Source: Ferrovum sp. JA12
GTDB lineage: Bacteria; Pseudomonadota; Gammaproteobacteria; Burkholderiales; Ferrovaceae
NCBI RefSeq assembly: GCF_001431705.1
Contig: NZ_LJWX01000002.1
Coordinates: 496,001-560,000, forward strand
Reading direction: 5' to 3'
Length of the DNA stretch: 64,000 nt
Part shown: piece after piece, positions 46,511-54,580 of the stretch
Position numbering within the stretch: the stretch's first letter is position 1
Layout: every line of letters begins with the position of its first letter
Translations under genes and position numbers: made by a program
Notes under the pieces: generated by a model
The model's input: only the letters and a program-made list of their open reading frames with translations
Told to the model about the DNA's origin: nothing
Database searches by the model: none

Positions 46511-47926
46511 ATGTTATTAGGTTTTGTCGTAGCGTATTGGATTATTTCGGTGGCCATTGGTCTGTGGGTGGCCTTACGCGTTCACAATACGGCAGACTAT
46601 GCCGCAGCTGGACATAGCATGCCTCTTCCTGTGGTGACAGCCACGGTGTTTGCTACCTGGTTTGGCTCTGAAACGGTATTGGGTATTCCTGCCACTTTTT
46701 TAAAGGAAGGTTTACATGGCGTGGTGGCCGATCCCTTTGGCTCCTCCCTATGTCTCGTCTTAGTGGGGTTGTTTTTTGCAGTCAAGCTTTATCGTAAAAA
46801 ACTGCTTACCATTGGTGACTTCTATCGCCACCAATACGGTCGAAGTGTTGAAGTATTGGTGACACTTTGTATTGTTATCTCTTACTTGGGTTGGGTGGCC
46901 GCACAAATTAAAGCCTTAGGGCTCGTTTTTAATGTGGTGTCAGAGGAGGCCATTTCTAAGGATACGGGTATGATCATTGGTGCGGCCACCGTCATGATCT
47001 ATACGCTCTTTGGCGGGATGCTCTCAGTGGCCATCACTGATTTTATCCAAATGATTATTATTATGGTGGGGATGCTTTACATTGGTTGGGATTTGAGTGT
47101 CCCCGCGGGGGGGGTCGCTAATGTGATTCATCATGCCAGCCTCGAGGGTAAATTTAACTTCTGGCCCAAGGCTAACCTGACCGATATGGTGGCTTTTTTT
47201 ACTGCCTGGATCACCATGATGTTAGGCTCCATCCCGCAACAGGATGTGTTTCAACGGGTAACCTCCTCCAATAACGAAAAAACTGCCCGCAATGCCTCGG
47301 TGTTGGGTGGCAGTTTGTATTTTCTGTTCGCCTTTGTCCCCATATTTTTAGCCTATTCTGCTACGCTCATTGCACCAGATTTAGTGAGTCAATATTTAAA
47401 TACCGATTCACAATTAATCCTGCCAAAATTAATCTTAGAAAAAGCACCACTTTTTGCCCAAATCATGTTCTTTGGAGCCTTATTGTCAGCCATTAAAAGC
47501 TGTGCCTCCGCCACATTGCTAGCTCCCTCAGTGACTTTTGCAGAAAATATTGTGAAGGGTTTTTATAAAACCATGACCGATGATCAATTACTCAAAGTGA
47601 TGCGTATCATTGTGTTCTGTTTCACAGTTCTTGTTACTTATATTGCTATTCACTCAGAACTGTCAATTTTTAAAATGGTAGAAAACGCCTATAAAATTAC
47701 CTTAGTAGCCGCCTTTGTTCCATTGGTCTGTGGCCTTTACTGGAAAAGAGCCACACCTCTTGGCGGGCTTTTGTCTGTGGTGTTGGGCGGTGGAGTATGG
47801 TTGATTGGCGAGTGGGTCACGCCAGAGGCGGCCATCCCACCCCAATTAGCGGGGCTCTTGGCCAGTTGTATTGGCATGGTGCTAGGCTCTCTCGTGGTGA
47901 ATCGTAAATTAGTGCAAAGTGCTTAG
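46511..47926 (+). CDS. Sodium:solute symporter family transporter
   Basis: 471-residue SSS/LeuT-fold protein with about 13 membrane spans. VVTATVFATWFGSETVLGIPATFLKEGLHGVVADPFGSSLC (several blocks) and LFGGMLSVAITDFIQMIIIMVGML are typical of bacterial SSF proteins. The stretch ITMMLGSIPQQDVFQRVTSS lies near the sodium-binding core. Substrate unknown; the position behind the biotin genes gives a weak hint at most, as there is no evidence that SSS members carry biotin intermediates here. It converges with the secretin gene. Confidence 0.85.
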   Translation: MLLGFVVAYWIISVAIGLWVALRVHNTADYAAAGHSMPLPVVTATVFATWFGSETVLGIPATFLKEGLHGVVADPFGSSLCLVLVGLFFAVKLYRKKLLTIGDFYRHQYGRSVEVLVTLCIVISYLGWVAAQIKALGLVFNVVSEEAISKDTGMIIGAATVMIYTLFGGMLSVAITDFIQMIIIMVGMLYIGWDLSVPAGGVANVIHHASLEGKFNFWPKANLTDMVAFFTAWITMMLGSIPQQDVFQRVTSSNNEKTARNASVLGGSLYFLFAFVPIFLAYSATLIAPDLVSQYLNTDSQLILPKLILEKAPLFAQIMFFGALLSAIKSCASATLLAPSVTFAENIVKGFYKTMTDDQLLKVMRIIVFCFTVLVTYIAIHSELSIFKMVENAYKITLVAAFVPLVCGLYWKRATPLGGLLSVVLGGGVWLIGEWVTPEAAIPPQLAGLLASCIGMVLGSLVVNRKLVQSA

Positions 47927-47948
47927 TTATAGCCTTCAACCATATAAA

Positions 47949-49130
47949 CTAATGATTAATCAAGTGGACAGTAACAATAAAAATTAGCTCTGTTTTATTT
48001 TGCTGGTAGTCATTACTTTTAAAGAGTAAACCTAAAACGGGAATAGTAGAGAGTACCGGAAAAGCCTGAAGTAATTGACTAATATTGTTTTGTAATAATC
48101 CTGCAATTACCAGACTGTCGCCGTCATTCAGTTCGATATTCGTATTGGCTTTACGCGTCATAATTGTGGGAATGGTGGTTAGATTATTGCCTGTACCATA
48201 GGTAGTAGAGGAGACAGCGAGCTCGGAAACTTCAGAGTTAATGGCCAATAATACTCGTTTACTAGAAATAATATTGGGGGTAAATTGTAAGCTGACTCCA
48301 TAATTTTCCTCCTGCAACGATACTGAACTCACACCGAGATTCGTGGCAATGGGGATGGGGATAAATAATTTACCTCCCGCAAGAAAACTCGCCATTTTTC
48401 CATCTAAGGAGATAATATTAGGTTGCGCTAGAATTTTTGCGTGATTACTTGATAACTGGGCATCTATTATCTCAGTGATACCTCCTTTTAAAATTGTTAA
48501 TTGCCCTAAGGCGCCCGTCCCAAAATGACTCATTGCGCCTAGACTGTGGGTTGTGTTGGAGCCATACAATTGTGAGCCCCATCGTTGCTCAAAGTTCTTT
48601 TGAATTTCAATGACTTTAACATCCAACTCAATTTCAGGATTGTTCTTGACCGCTAGTAAATTCGTCACATGATTCTTGTAAGTATGATTGAGTAATAAAA
48701 GAACACTATTTTTGACCAAGGTTGATGAGGCTTCTCCGGACACAATAATCTGATCGAAAAGAGATTTGATATGAATGTTTTTTTCCTCAGGATAAAGCTC
48801 CTTCACTTTGTCGGTAATAGCGGATATGTCTGCCACCACCTCCACCCTGACTTTAATCTGCGCCTTTCCTCGCCAAATCAGTATTGAGGTCTGTCCCAAC
48901 TCTTTACCCACCAAGCATAAACTCTCCTGAGTTACGTTTTGAACGTCCGCCACTTTGCTATTGGCAACAATGATTTTATTCATTTTGCCCAGGGTTAATA
49001 CTTGATTTTCTCCCACCGTAATCACCACAGAACGGTCTGAGTCTTCAGCCCATACCAAGTGACCGCCTGCTAATGAAATACCTAAAATAAGAACATGGGC
49101 AACGAAATCATAGAGTTTTCTGGATACCAT
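47949..49130 (-). CDS. CpaC/RcpA-like secretin, orphan
   Basis: 393-residue protein with signal peptide (to about residue 28, HLVWA-ED). It has an N-terminal pilus-assembly/BON-like pair of domains (SVVITVGENQVLTLGKMNKIIVANSKVADVQ, GQTSILIWRGKAQIKVRVEV) and the C-terminal secretin domain (ILAQPNIISLDGKMASFLAGG, VSLQFTPNII, TRKANTNIELNDGDSLVIAGLL, PVLSTIPVLGLLFKSNDYQQNKTELIFIVTV, in blocks). Secretins form outer-membrane rings for Tad pili or secretion. The usual tad/cpa partners (cpaB, cpaE, cpaF, tadBC, flp) are not adjacent. It may serve a pilus encoded elsewhere or be a leftover. Confidence 0.88.
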   Translation of the reverse strand: MVSRKLYDFVAHVLILGISLAGGHLVWAEDSDRSVVITVGENQVLTLGKMNKIIVANSKVADVQNVTQESLCLVGKELGQTSILIWRGKAQIKVRVEVVADISAITDKVKELYPEEKNIHIKSLFDQIIVSGEASSTLVKNSVLLLLNHTYKNHVTNLLAVKNNPEIELDVKVIEIQKNFEQRWGSQLYGSNTTHSLGAMSHFGTGALGQLTILKGGITEIIDAQLSSNHAKILAQPNIISLDGKMASFLAGGKLFIPIPIATNLGVSSVSLQEENYGVSLQFTPNIISSKRVLLAINSEVSELAVSSTTYGTGNNLTTIPTIMTRKANTNIELNDGDSLVIAGLLQNNISQLLQAFPVLSTIPVLGLLFKSNDYQQNKTELIFIVTVHLINH

Positions 49131-49624
49131 TGTGGTTACTTATCCTCAAAATCATGGACCTACTATGGTGAAGGAAGCGATGTGTTTTAATGAGATGTAA
49201 AAGAGTAATTAACTCTCTTTTTTAACCCATACTCACCCCGGCGATGACAAGTAATAGAATGCGAGGGTATTTATTTAGGAGTGCAATTCCACATTTTCTG
49301 CCAATAATACTGTTATGGTCAGTATCACTAATGCTTTTGATACGCTAAGCAAGGATGATATTTGTGCGAGAGGGGATTGGGGAAATACCTCCCTAATGGC
49401 CAAAACTTAGTCACGATCGTAATACGATAAATTTTAGGGTCTTAGGATGTAAATTTTAGGAGGCTTTATGGTTACTCTTTCGATTGCTTCAGTTCATGGT
49501 GATACTCATTTAATCGGGGCTGTAGAAGCGTGACCCCACGGCGAAAAGGAATCGATTGAAGTTAACCGGTCAGTCAACCGATGCCATCCATATGCTTCCT
49601 ATTTCGCTGAGGACTAGACAATAT
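49131..49624. other. Gap upstream of the secretin and downstream of the cytochrome gene; short frames only
   Basis: About 490 bases. Besides the 21-codon frame listed separately, a 31-codon frame (49315-49410) exists without a ribosome site. The motif AATTTTAGG occurs twice near 49430-49460. No tRNA, no recognisable family, no long palindrome. Confidence 0.4.
49468..49533 (+). other. 21-codon frame behind a perfect ribosome binding site
   Basis: AGGAGG at 49458-49463 stands four bases before ATG 49468, the strongest ribosome site in this stretch. The frame reads MVTLSIASVHGDTHLIGAV, EA, then TGA; reading on past the TGA gives another 27 codons before TAG. It could be a leader peptide, a small protein, or a gene broken by the stop. 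I do not recognise it. Confidence 0.3.
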
Positions 49625-50056
49625 TTATTGCCCAAGTTTTTTAGTTAATTTCATGATCATTGCTGCTAAATCATGGGCTTCTTCTGCAGTAGCCAATTCC
49701 CCTGGCATGGCGCCATAACCGTTGGCAATGTGCTGCGTGAGAGTACTCACAGCCTCTGGATTCTCTGGGTATTTTTGAGAAATTAAGACATAGGCGGGAC
49801 CTACTTTATTTTGATTAATCTCATGGCACTCTAAGCATCGAAGGTGGTGAGATAATATATAGCGAGTAAGTACCTCTTCGGTTCCTGCGTTCACAAAGAT
49901 GGTACTGGGTGTTGTGTGGGGTTGTTGAGGATGCAGGCTCATCCTATTGCCCATCATCATCGTACTGCGCGCTAAGCGCATGTGCATGAAATTGGTGACA
50001 ATGATGAAGAGTAGGATGGAACCGATAAAAAGAAAAATAAAAGCATTTTTTTTCAT
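49625..50056 (-). CDS. Membrane-anchored class I c-type cytochrome
   Basis: 143 residues with an N-terminal membrane anchor (about 4-23), a Met/His-rich linker (residues 24-50) and one heme site CLECH (Cys74, Cys77, His78). KVGPAYVLISQKYP and the axial-Met region GYGAMPGELATAEEAHDLAAMIMKL follow, the plan of cytochrome c551/c552. It would carry electrons at the periplasmic face. It stands alone and divergent from the arsenic genes (107-base gap). Confidence 0.85.
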   Translation of the reverse strand: MKKNAFIFLFIGSILLFIIVTNFMHMRLARSTMMMGNRMSLHPQQPHTTPSTIFVNAGTEEVLTRYILSHHLRCLECHEINQNKVGPAYVLISQKYPENPEAVSTLTQHIANGYGAMPGELATAEEAHDLAAMIMKLTKKLGQ

Positions 50057-50141
50057 GGAAAGATTATCTCAATTTTTTGATACTGGGCATCATAACATTA
50101 AAGATTAAGTAATCTAATCTAAAAATCATTGATTTAATACT

Positions 50142-50165
50142 ATATTTCTATTATTATAGAAATAT
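50142..50165. promoter_or_regulatory. Perfect palindrome over the arsR start codon, probable ArsR operator
   Basis: ATATTTCTAT (50142-50151), 4 bases, ATAGAAATAT (50156-50165), a perfect 10-bp inverted repeat. The right arm includes the first two bases of the arsR ATG (50164-50166). A TACTAT at 50138-50143 could be the -10 of the operon and would lie at the left arm edge. There is no ribosome site before the ATG. The palindrome fits an ArsR/SmtB dimer, which would then block transcription start; this is inference. Confidence 0.55.
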
Positions 50166-50496
50166 GGAAAATAAACAGGCCGTCATGGCACTCACATCCT
50201 TAGCGCAGGAATCGCGCTTGGAGATCTTTCGCTTGTTAATAAAGGCAGGTCCCGTTGGTATGGCAGCTGGGAGAATTAGTGAGGTGTGTCACATTCCTCC
50301 CTCCACGCTGTCTTTTCATTTAAAAGAACTGGTGATTGGCGGCATGATCGCCTCCCGCCATGAGGGACGCTTTGTTATTTATACCGCTAATTTTGACAAG
50401 ATGAATAGTCTCATGGCTTTTTTAACGGAAAATTGCTGTTTAGGGGAGAGTTGTCAACAGCCCAGCCATTTAGTTTGTGAACCACATAGTACTTAG
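50164..50496 (+). CDS. arsR: ArsR-family arsenic repressor
   Basis: 110-residue winged-helix repressor: ESRLEIFRLLIKAGPVGMAAGRIS, recognition helix PPSTLSFHLKELVIGGMI, wing RHEGRFVIYTANFD. The C-terminal tail ENCCLGESCQ supplies cysteines 91, 92 and 97 (also Cys105), the kind of C-terminal As(III) site seen in one ArsR subtype rather than the helix-3 CxC of the plasmid type. It heads arsR-arsC-acr3 with 5- and 8-base gaps. The start codon lies in a palindrome and lacks a ribosome site, so the mRNA may be nearly leaderless. Confidence 0.92.
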   Translation: MENKQAVMALTSLAQESRLEIFRLLIKAGPVGMAAGRISEVCHIPPSTLSFHLKELVIGGMIASRHEGRFVIYTANFDKMNSLMAFLTENCCLGESCQQPSHLVCEPHST

Positions 50497-50501
50497 GAGA
50501 A

Positions 50502-50999
50502 ATGATGTCTCAGGTGTATAACGTACTCGTTATTTGTACCGGTAATTCAGCACGCAGTATCTTGGGCGAAGTGTTGTTTAATGCCTTGGGTAAAGGAAGA
50601 TTCAGAGCCTACAGTGCAGGAAGCACCCCTAACGGGCAGGTAAACCCTATGGCCATAGCGCTATTGCAAGAAATGGGCTTACCCACCGAGGGTCTCAGAA
50701 GTAAAAGTTGGGATGAGTTTGCCGTTGAGGGTGCTCCTCATTTTGATTTTATATTTACGGTCTGCGATAACGCTGCCGGAGAAGTCTGCCCTGTGTGGTC
50801 AGGACATCCTGTGACGGCCCATTGGGGGATTCCTGATCCCGCTCATGTTGAGCCCCTTGAAGCCAGAGCTCATGCCTTCAGAAAAGCCTACAGTCAATTA
50901 GCCAGACGTATTCAGTTATTCATGGAGTTACCCATTGAAAAACTTGACCGGTTAGCTCTACAGAATGAATTGACTAGCATTGGTCGAGTTCAAGAGTAG
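50502..50999 (+). CDS. arsC: Arsenate reductase, low-molecular-weight phosphatase type
   Basis: 165 residues. Reduces As(V) to As(III). P-loop VICTGNSARSILGE with nucleophile Cys12 (numbering from the double ATG; the second at 50505 is also possible), and the redox pair in TVCDNAAGEVCPVW (Cys88, Cys96), the three-cysteine thioredoxin-coupled relay. PDPAHVE completes the phosphatase core. AGGAGAA is directly ahead. It feeds arsenite to the exporter encoded next. Confidence 0.93.
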   Translation: MMSQVYNVLVICTGNSARSILGEVLFNALGKGRFRAYSAGSTPNGQVNPMAIALLQEMGLPTEGLRSKSWDEFAVEGAPHFDFIFTVCDNAAGEVCPVWSGHPVTAHWGIPDPAHVEPLEARAHAFRKAYSQLARRIQLFMELPIEKLDRLALQNELTSIGRVQE

Positions 51000-51007
51000 G
51001 GGAGGCC

Positions 51008-52024
51008 ATGAGTATTTTTGAACGGTATTTAACCCTATGGGTATTTTTGTGCATTATTACTGGTGTATTATTAGGCCATTTTTTTCCGGTGCCATTTCAT
51101 GTGTTAGCTGCCCTTAAAATTGCAGAGGTGAATGTGCCTGTGGGGTTATTAATCTGGGTCATGGTGATTCCCATGTTGCTCAGAGTGGACTTTGCAGCCA
51201 TGGGTGCTATTAAATCTCATTGGCGTGGTATCAGCATTACACTCTTTATTAATTGGGGCATCAAACCCTTTTCCATGGCGTTACTGGGCTGGATTTTTAT
51301 TCGCCATGTGTTTATGTCTTATTTGCCTGGCAATCAGGTGGATAGCTACATTGCGGGACTCATCTTGTTAGCTGCTGCGCCATGCACTGCCATGGTGTTT
51401 GTGTGGAGTCGCTTAGTCAATGGTGAGCCCCTATTTACCTTAAGCCAGGTGGCTCTCAATGACGCTATTATGATCTTTGCCTTCGCTCCCATGGTAGCCC
51501 TATTATTAGGAATTTCGTCTATCACCATCCCTTGGCAAACCTTAATGACCTCCGTGATTCTCTACATTATTGTGCCCGTGGCCATTGCCCAATTATGGCG
51601 TCAAAGAATCGTTCATCAACAGAATTTACTAGAAAAAACCTTGCAAACCTTGGGTCCTGTTGCCATTGGTGCATTACTGTTAACCTTGATTTTATTGTTT
51701 GCCTTTCAGGGTAACGAGATAATTGAGCAACCTCTCATTATTGCCATGCTAGCTGTCCCCATTACCATTCAAGTTTATTTTACTTCCACCTTAGCCTATT
51801 GGTTAAATAAGCAATGTGGGGAAATGTATTGTGTAGCAGGTCCTTCAGCCTTAATTGGTGCCAGTAACTTTTTTGAATTAGCGGTAGCCACCGCCATCAG
51901 TCTATTTGGTTTTAAATCCGGTGCGGCGCTTGCCACCGTGGTGGGCGTTTTAATTGAAGTGCCAGTGATGCTCAGTGTCGTGTACTGGGTGAAAAAAAGT
52001 GAAGCTTGGTATAGTAAATCGTAA
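51008..52024 (+). CDS. Arsenite efflux transporter, ACR3 family
   Basis: 338-residue BART-superfamily exporter with ten spans. Family marks: VPVGLLIWVMVIPMLLRVDF, the conserved Cys segment AAAPCTAMVFVWSRLVNGEP, VALNDAIMIF, and GPSALIGASNFFELAVATAISLFG with the conserved Glu. Normal length. Last gene of the arsenic operon; the ribosome site is AGGGGAGG. An amidase fragment follows 260 bases later. Confidence 0.94.
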   Translation: MSIFERYLTLWVFLCIITGVLLGHFFPVPFHVLAALKIAEVNVPVGLLIWVMVIPMLLRVDFAAMGAIKSHWRGISITLFINWGIKPFSMALLGWIFIRHVFMSYLPGNQVDSYIAGLILLAAAPCTAMVFVWSRLVNGEPLFTLSQVALNDAIMIFAFAPMVALLLGISSITIPWQTLMTSVILYIIVPVAIAQLWRQRIVHQQNLLEKTLQTLGPVAIGALLLTLILLFAFQGNEIIEQPLIIAMLAVPITIQVYFTSTLAYWLNKQCGEMYCVAGPSALIGASNFFELAVATAISLFGFKSGAALATVVGVLIEVPVMLSVVYWVKKSEAWYSKS

Positions 52025-52287
52025 TCTCGTTGATACGCTTTGTCCTACTTTAATGCCCTATGCTGAGTTGTGAACAGAGCCCAGATTCACCCAGTAAAGC
52101 CCTCACCAGGCACCTGGGAAGAGTTTTTGCTCTCCTCTAATGATTCACTCCTCTCTGTGTGCAGAGTTTGGATTTGTCTCAATGTGCACAGCTATCTCAA
52201 ATCATACAGGGCGATGAAATAGCACAAGAGTATCAAGATTGTGACAAATAAAACCGTGACTGCATCAGCGATTTGGTTACAGAGTGA
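52025..52287. other. Gap behind the arsenic operon
   Basis: No gene seen. It may contain decayed upstream parts of the amidase fragment that follows, but I could not align them. A short CCAGG-CA-CCTGG palindrome occurs near 52107. Confidence 0.35.
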
Positions 52288-52560
52288 CTAATATTTGCCA
52301 GTCAGATCACTGGGGTTGGTGTCTGGTTGATCCCCATCCTTGGTGATTTACCCTCACCTTTGGGTACAAGTCAACAGGAATTTGATTATTCTAGGCAATC
52401 TTCATTTCAGTTTTTATCCATAGCCGATTTAATGGGTTTAGTACAAATTAACAGGCCATTAACCTTGAATCAAACACCGCTTGGTATCTCTGTTATGGCA
52501 AAGCCGTACAGTGATTTGTCATTAATGAGAAAGTTGCTAGATTGTAGCATCACAATGTGA
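52288..52560 (+). pseudogene. Amidase C-terminal fragment
   Basis: An open stretch reads LIPILGDLPSPLG, then FQFLSIADLMGLVQINRPLT and PLGISVMAKPYSDLSLMRKL. This resembles the C-terminal part of amidase-signature enzymes (the TP-x-L-x-PP-x-G block, the Asn/Gly region, then GLP-x-GVQ-x3-PF-x-E-x2-L-x-R). The catalytic Lys/Ser domain is missing, there is no good start, and an in-frame TGA at 52285 precedes it. It is probably the tail of a deleted gene. Its place next to an amide-type operon may be meaningful. Confidence 0.5.
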
Positions 52561-52575
52561 TTGAAAAATGATCCA

Positions 52576-52965
52576 TTAAGGGCGATGCTGGGACTTGGAT
52601 TTTTGCTCTGCATCAAAGCGTTTTTCGGCAAGATGAATGTGCTCAATTAACACGTGGGAAATTAAATTTATGGCAATTCCAGCAAAGAGAGCAGGCAGTA
52701 TATATAAGGCTAAGGAGAATTCATTTTGAAAAAATTTACTATAGGAAGGTTCGTTTAAATGCATGACCTTGTGACTGAGTCTTTGTAACAAAGTCACATC
52801 AACGCCAGAGATGACCAGTAAAGAAAAAGCCATCATTACTACTTTGGTTCTGGAGATGGATTGAATGACGGATAGGAAATAATAGATACCAAAGGGAGCA
52901 ATAAAAGAGAAGAACACCAATAAAACAAAATCCCACTCAATGATATTTGCATTATATAAATTCAT
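52576..52965 (-). CDS. Small integral membrane protein, unknown function
   Basis: 129 residues with about three hydrophobic spans (about 10-33, 40-60, 83-107) and a charged C-terminal tail (HLAEKRFDAEQKSKSQHRP). I do not recognise a family. ATG at 52965 has AGGTGGG ahead. It is alone and points away from the ABC transporter operon. Confidence 0.55.
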   Translation of the reverse strand: MNLYNANIIEWDFVLLVFFSFIAPFGIYYFLSVIQSISRTKVVMMAFSLLVISGVDVTLLQRLSHKVMHLNEPSYSKFFQNEFSLALYILPALFAGIAINLISHVLIEHIHLAEKRFDAEQKSKSQHRP

Positions 52966-53635
52966 AACCCACCTAAATAAATTGCCTACTTAAATCGATA
53001 ATTTTTAAAATTGTACACCCTCGATTAACGACCCCGCTACCACTAAGTGTGTGCCGCTGATGACACTGCTTGAGTGGTTAGCTAGAAATATACTGTGGGT
53101 GTTAGTGAAAAAGGATTGTTAAGAAGCAGAATACTCTACACTTTAATTTAAGGTTAGAAACCGTCTGAAAAATTAAGTGCTACCCATGGACGGTAAGAGA
53201 CTTCATGTTGAACAAGATGCCTTGTGTCTCTCGGTGTCTCGCCGGTAGAGAACAATCTTAGCCCCCAAGGTGGTCACAATTAATCCCTTCTAATGGGATC
53301 GTTTTACGGTATAGGTGTACTAAGGACTGTAGTGAGTTCGTCTTAGCTACTCTTGTTTTGTCGCTGACAGGCATTGCATACACCAAAAGTTAAGTTTTTT
53401 TACTGCTTTAACAATCTGCTAGTTAACACTCAGTTATCTAAGTATTTTCACGTATTAGCACGGACAATGATTTCAGTAAAAATGAAATGGGCGTTCAAAA
53501 AAACATCGTTTGGCAGAACTCAAAACATGTCATGACAGATTAGTTATGGATGCATTGAAAAAACTAAATTGTTGCGCGGAATCCTCACCCAGCCATCCCG
53601 TGACATGTACCGATTTTTTTATTTAGGAGAATATT
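52966..53635. other. 670-base gap before the amide-type ABC operon
   Basis: No gene supported. An imperfect stem around 53037-53083 (ACCACT ... AGTGGT with inner AGTGT/ACACT) and a small CTCT-CGG ... CCG-AGAG hairpin near 53229-53251 are visible. The length upstream of a transport operon leaves room for a regulatory leader, but I cannot match a known riboswitch. Confidence 0.35.
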
Positions 53636-54559
53636 ATGTTTAGATTATTTAAGAGTAGAAGGGGTATTCACCTTTTCAGTGGCGCTGCTTTCACGCCACT
53701 GATAAAAGTTGTCTCCGCGGTGGGTTTGGTGATGCTATTGTCTGGCGCACACCCCACCTATGCCAAACAGATCAGTCAGGGTTGTTTGGCTCTACAAGAA
53801 CAATATCCCCAATTTAAGGGGGTAACCATTGTGGATGCTATTAATCCTCACACTCCTGGATATGAAGCGTTAGACCCTCAAGACCCTAGTCAATATGTAG
53901 GTTTTGATATTGATTTAGCGGAGGAGCTCGGCAGTTGTTTGGGTTTCAAAGTCTCTTATATTCCCGTGGCTTTTTCAGCTCTCATTCCAACCCTTCAAAG
54001 TGGCCAAGCCGGCTTGGTCATTTCTGATATCTATGCCACAGAGGAGAGGGCCAAAGCGGTGGATTTCATTACCTATTCAAAAGTATCAGATGGGGTGCTG
54101 GTGGCTAAGAATAATCCCAAAAAGATTTCCGGCATTAATAGCTCTATGTGTGGGGCTGTGGCCGCAGAAAACACCGGGTATGTGGAGGTTCCACTGATTC
54201 AAAATCTGGCCCCACACTGTACAGCAGAGAGTAAGGGTATCCCAACAGTACAGCTCTATGACAACAATGCCGCTTGCATCCAGGCCATATTAACGGGGCG
54301 AGCTGATACTTATGTGAATGATGTGAATACCGTTGACCAAGCGGTTAAGGCTTATCCTGATAAGTTAGAAAAAGCAGTTGCTGTGACCCTTCCATACTAT
54401 GTTGGAATTGGAGTACCAAAGGATAAACCAGCTTTTAGAGCCGCTATGTTTGCTGCATTAAAAGAGGTCATTGGATCCGGTAAGGCAGCCATGATGCTCA
54501 AAAAATGGGGTCTTGATGCGGGATCTATTCCTGAACCTGCCATTATTTCCAGTAAATAG
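53636..54559 (+). CDS. ABC transporter solute-binding protein, family 3 (polar amino acid type)
   Basis: 307-residue periplasmic binding protein. The long signal peptide ends at about residue 43 (HPTYA-KQ). Blocks: QYVGFDIDLAEELGSCLGFKVSYIPVAFSALIPTLQSGQAGLVISDIYATEERAKAVDFITY (several) and GRADTYVNDVNTV, the SBP_bac_3 plan. The ligand is probably a small zwitterionic compound; its identity is not given by sequence. Ribosome site TTTAGGAGAATATT before ATG 53636. It is first in an operon with the fused permease-ATPase, ridA and an amidase. Confidence 0.9.
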   Translation: MFRLFKSRRGIHLFSGAAFTPLIKVVSAVGLVMLLSGAHPTYAKQISQGCLALQEQYPQFKGVTIVDAINPHTPGYEALDPQDPSQYVGFDIDLAEELGSCLGFKVSYIPVAFSALIPTLQSGQAGLVISDIYATEERAKAVDFITYSKVSDGVLVAKNNPKKISGINSSMCGAVAAENTGYVEVPLIQNLAPHCTAESKGIPTVQLYDNNAACIQAILTGRADTYVNDVNTVDQAVKAYPDKLEKAVAVTLPYYVGIGVPKDKPAFRAAMFAALKEVIGSGKAAMMLKKWGLDAGSIPEPAIISSK

Positions 54560-54580
54560 TCTTTTTTTTCGAGAGTAATC

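Noticed and set aside
49468-49614. Selenocysteine read-through at the TGA of the short frame
   Set aside because: No SECIS-like hairpin directly behind the TGA and no selenoprotein family resemblance.
53037-53260. Possible riboswitch (ykkC or glycine type) before the amide-type operon
   Set aside because: Only small imperfect hairpins are present and none of the conserved cores of those classes could be found.
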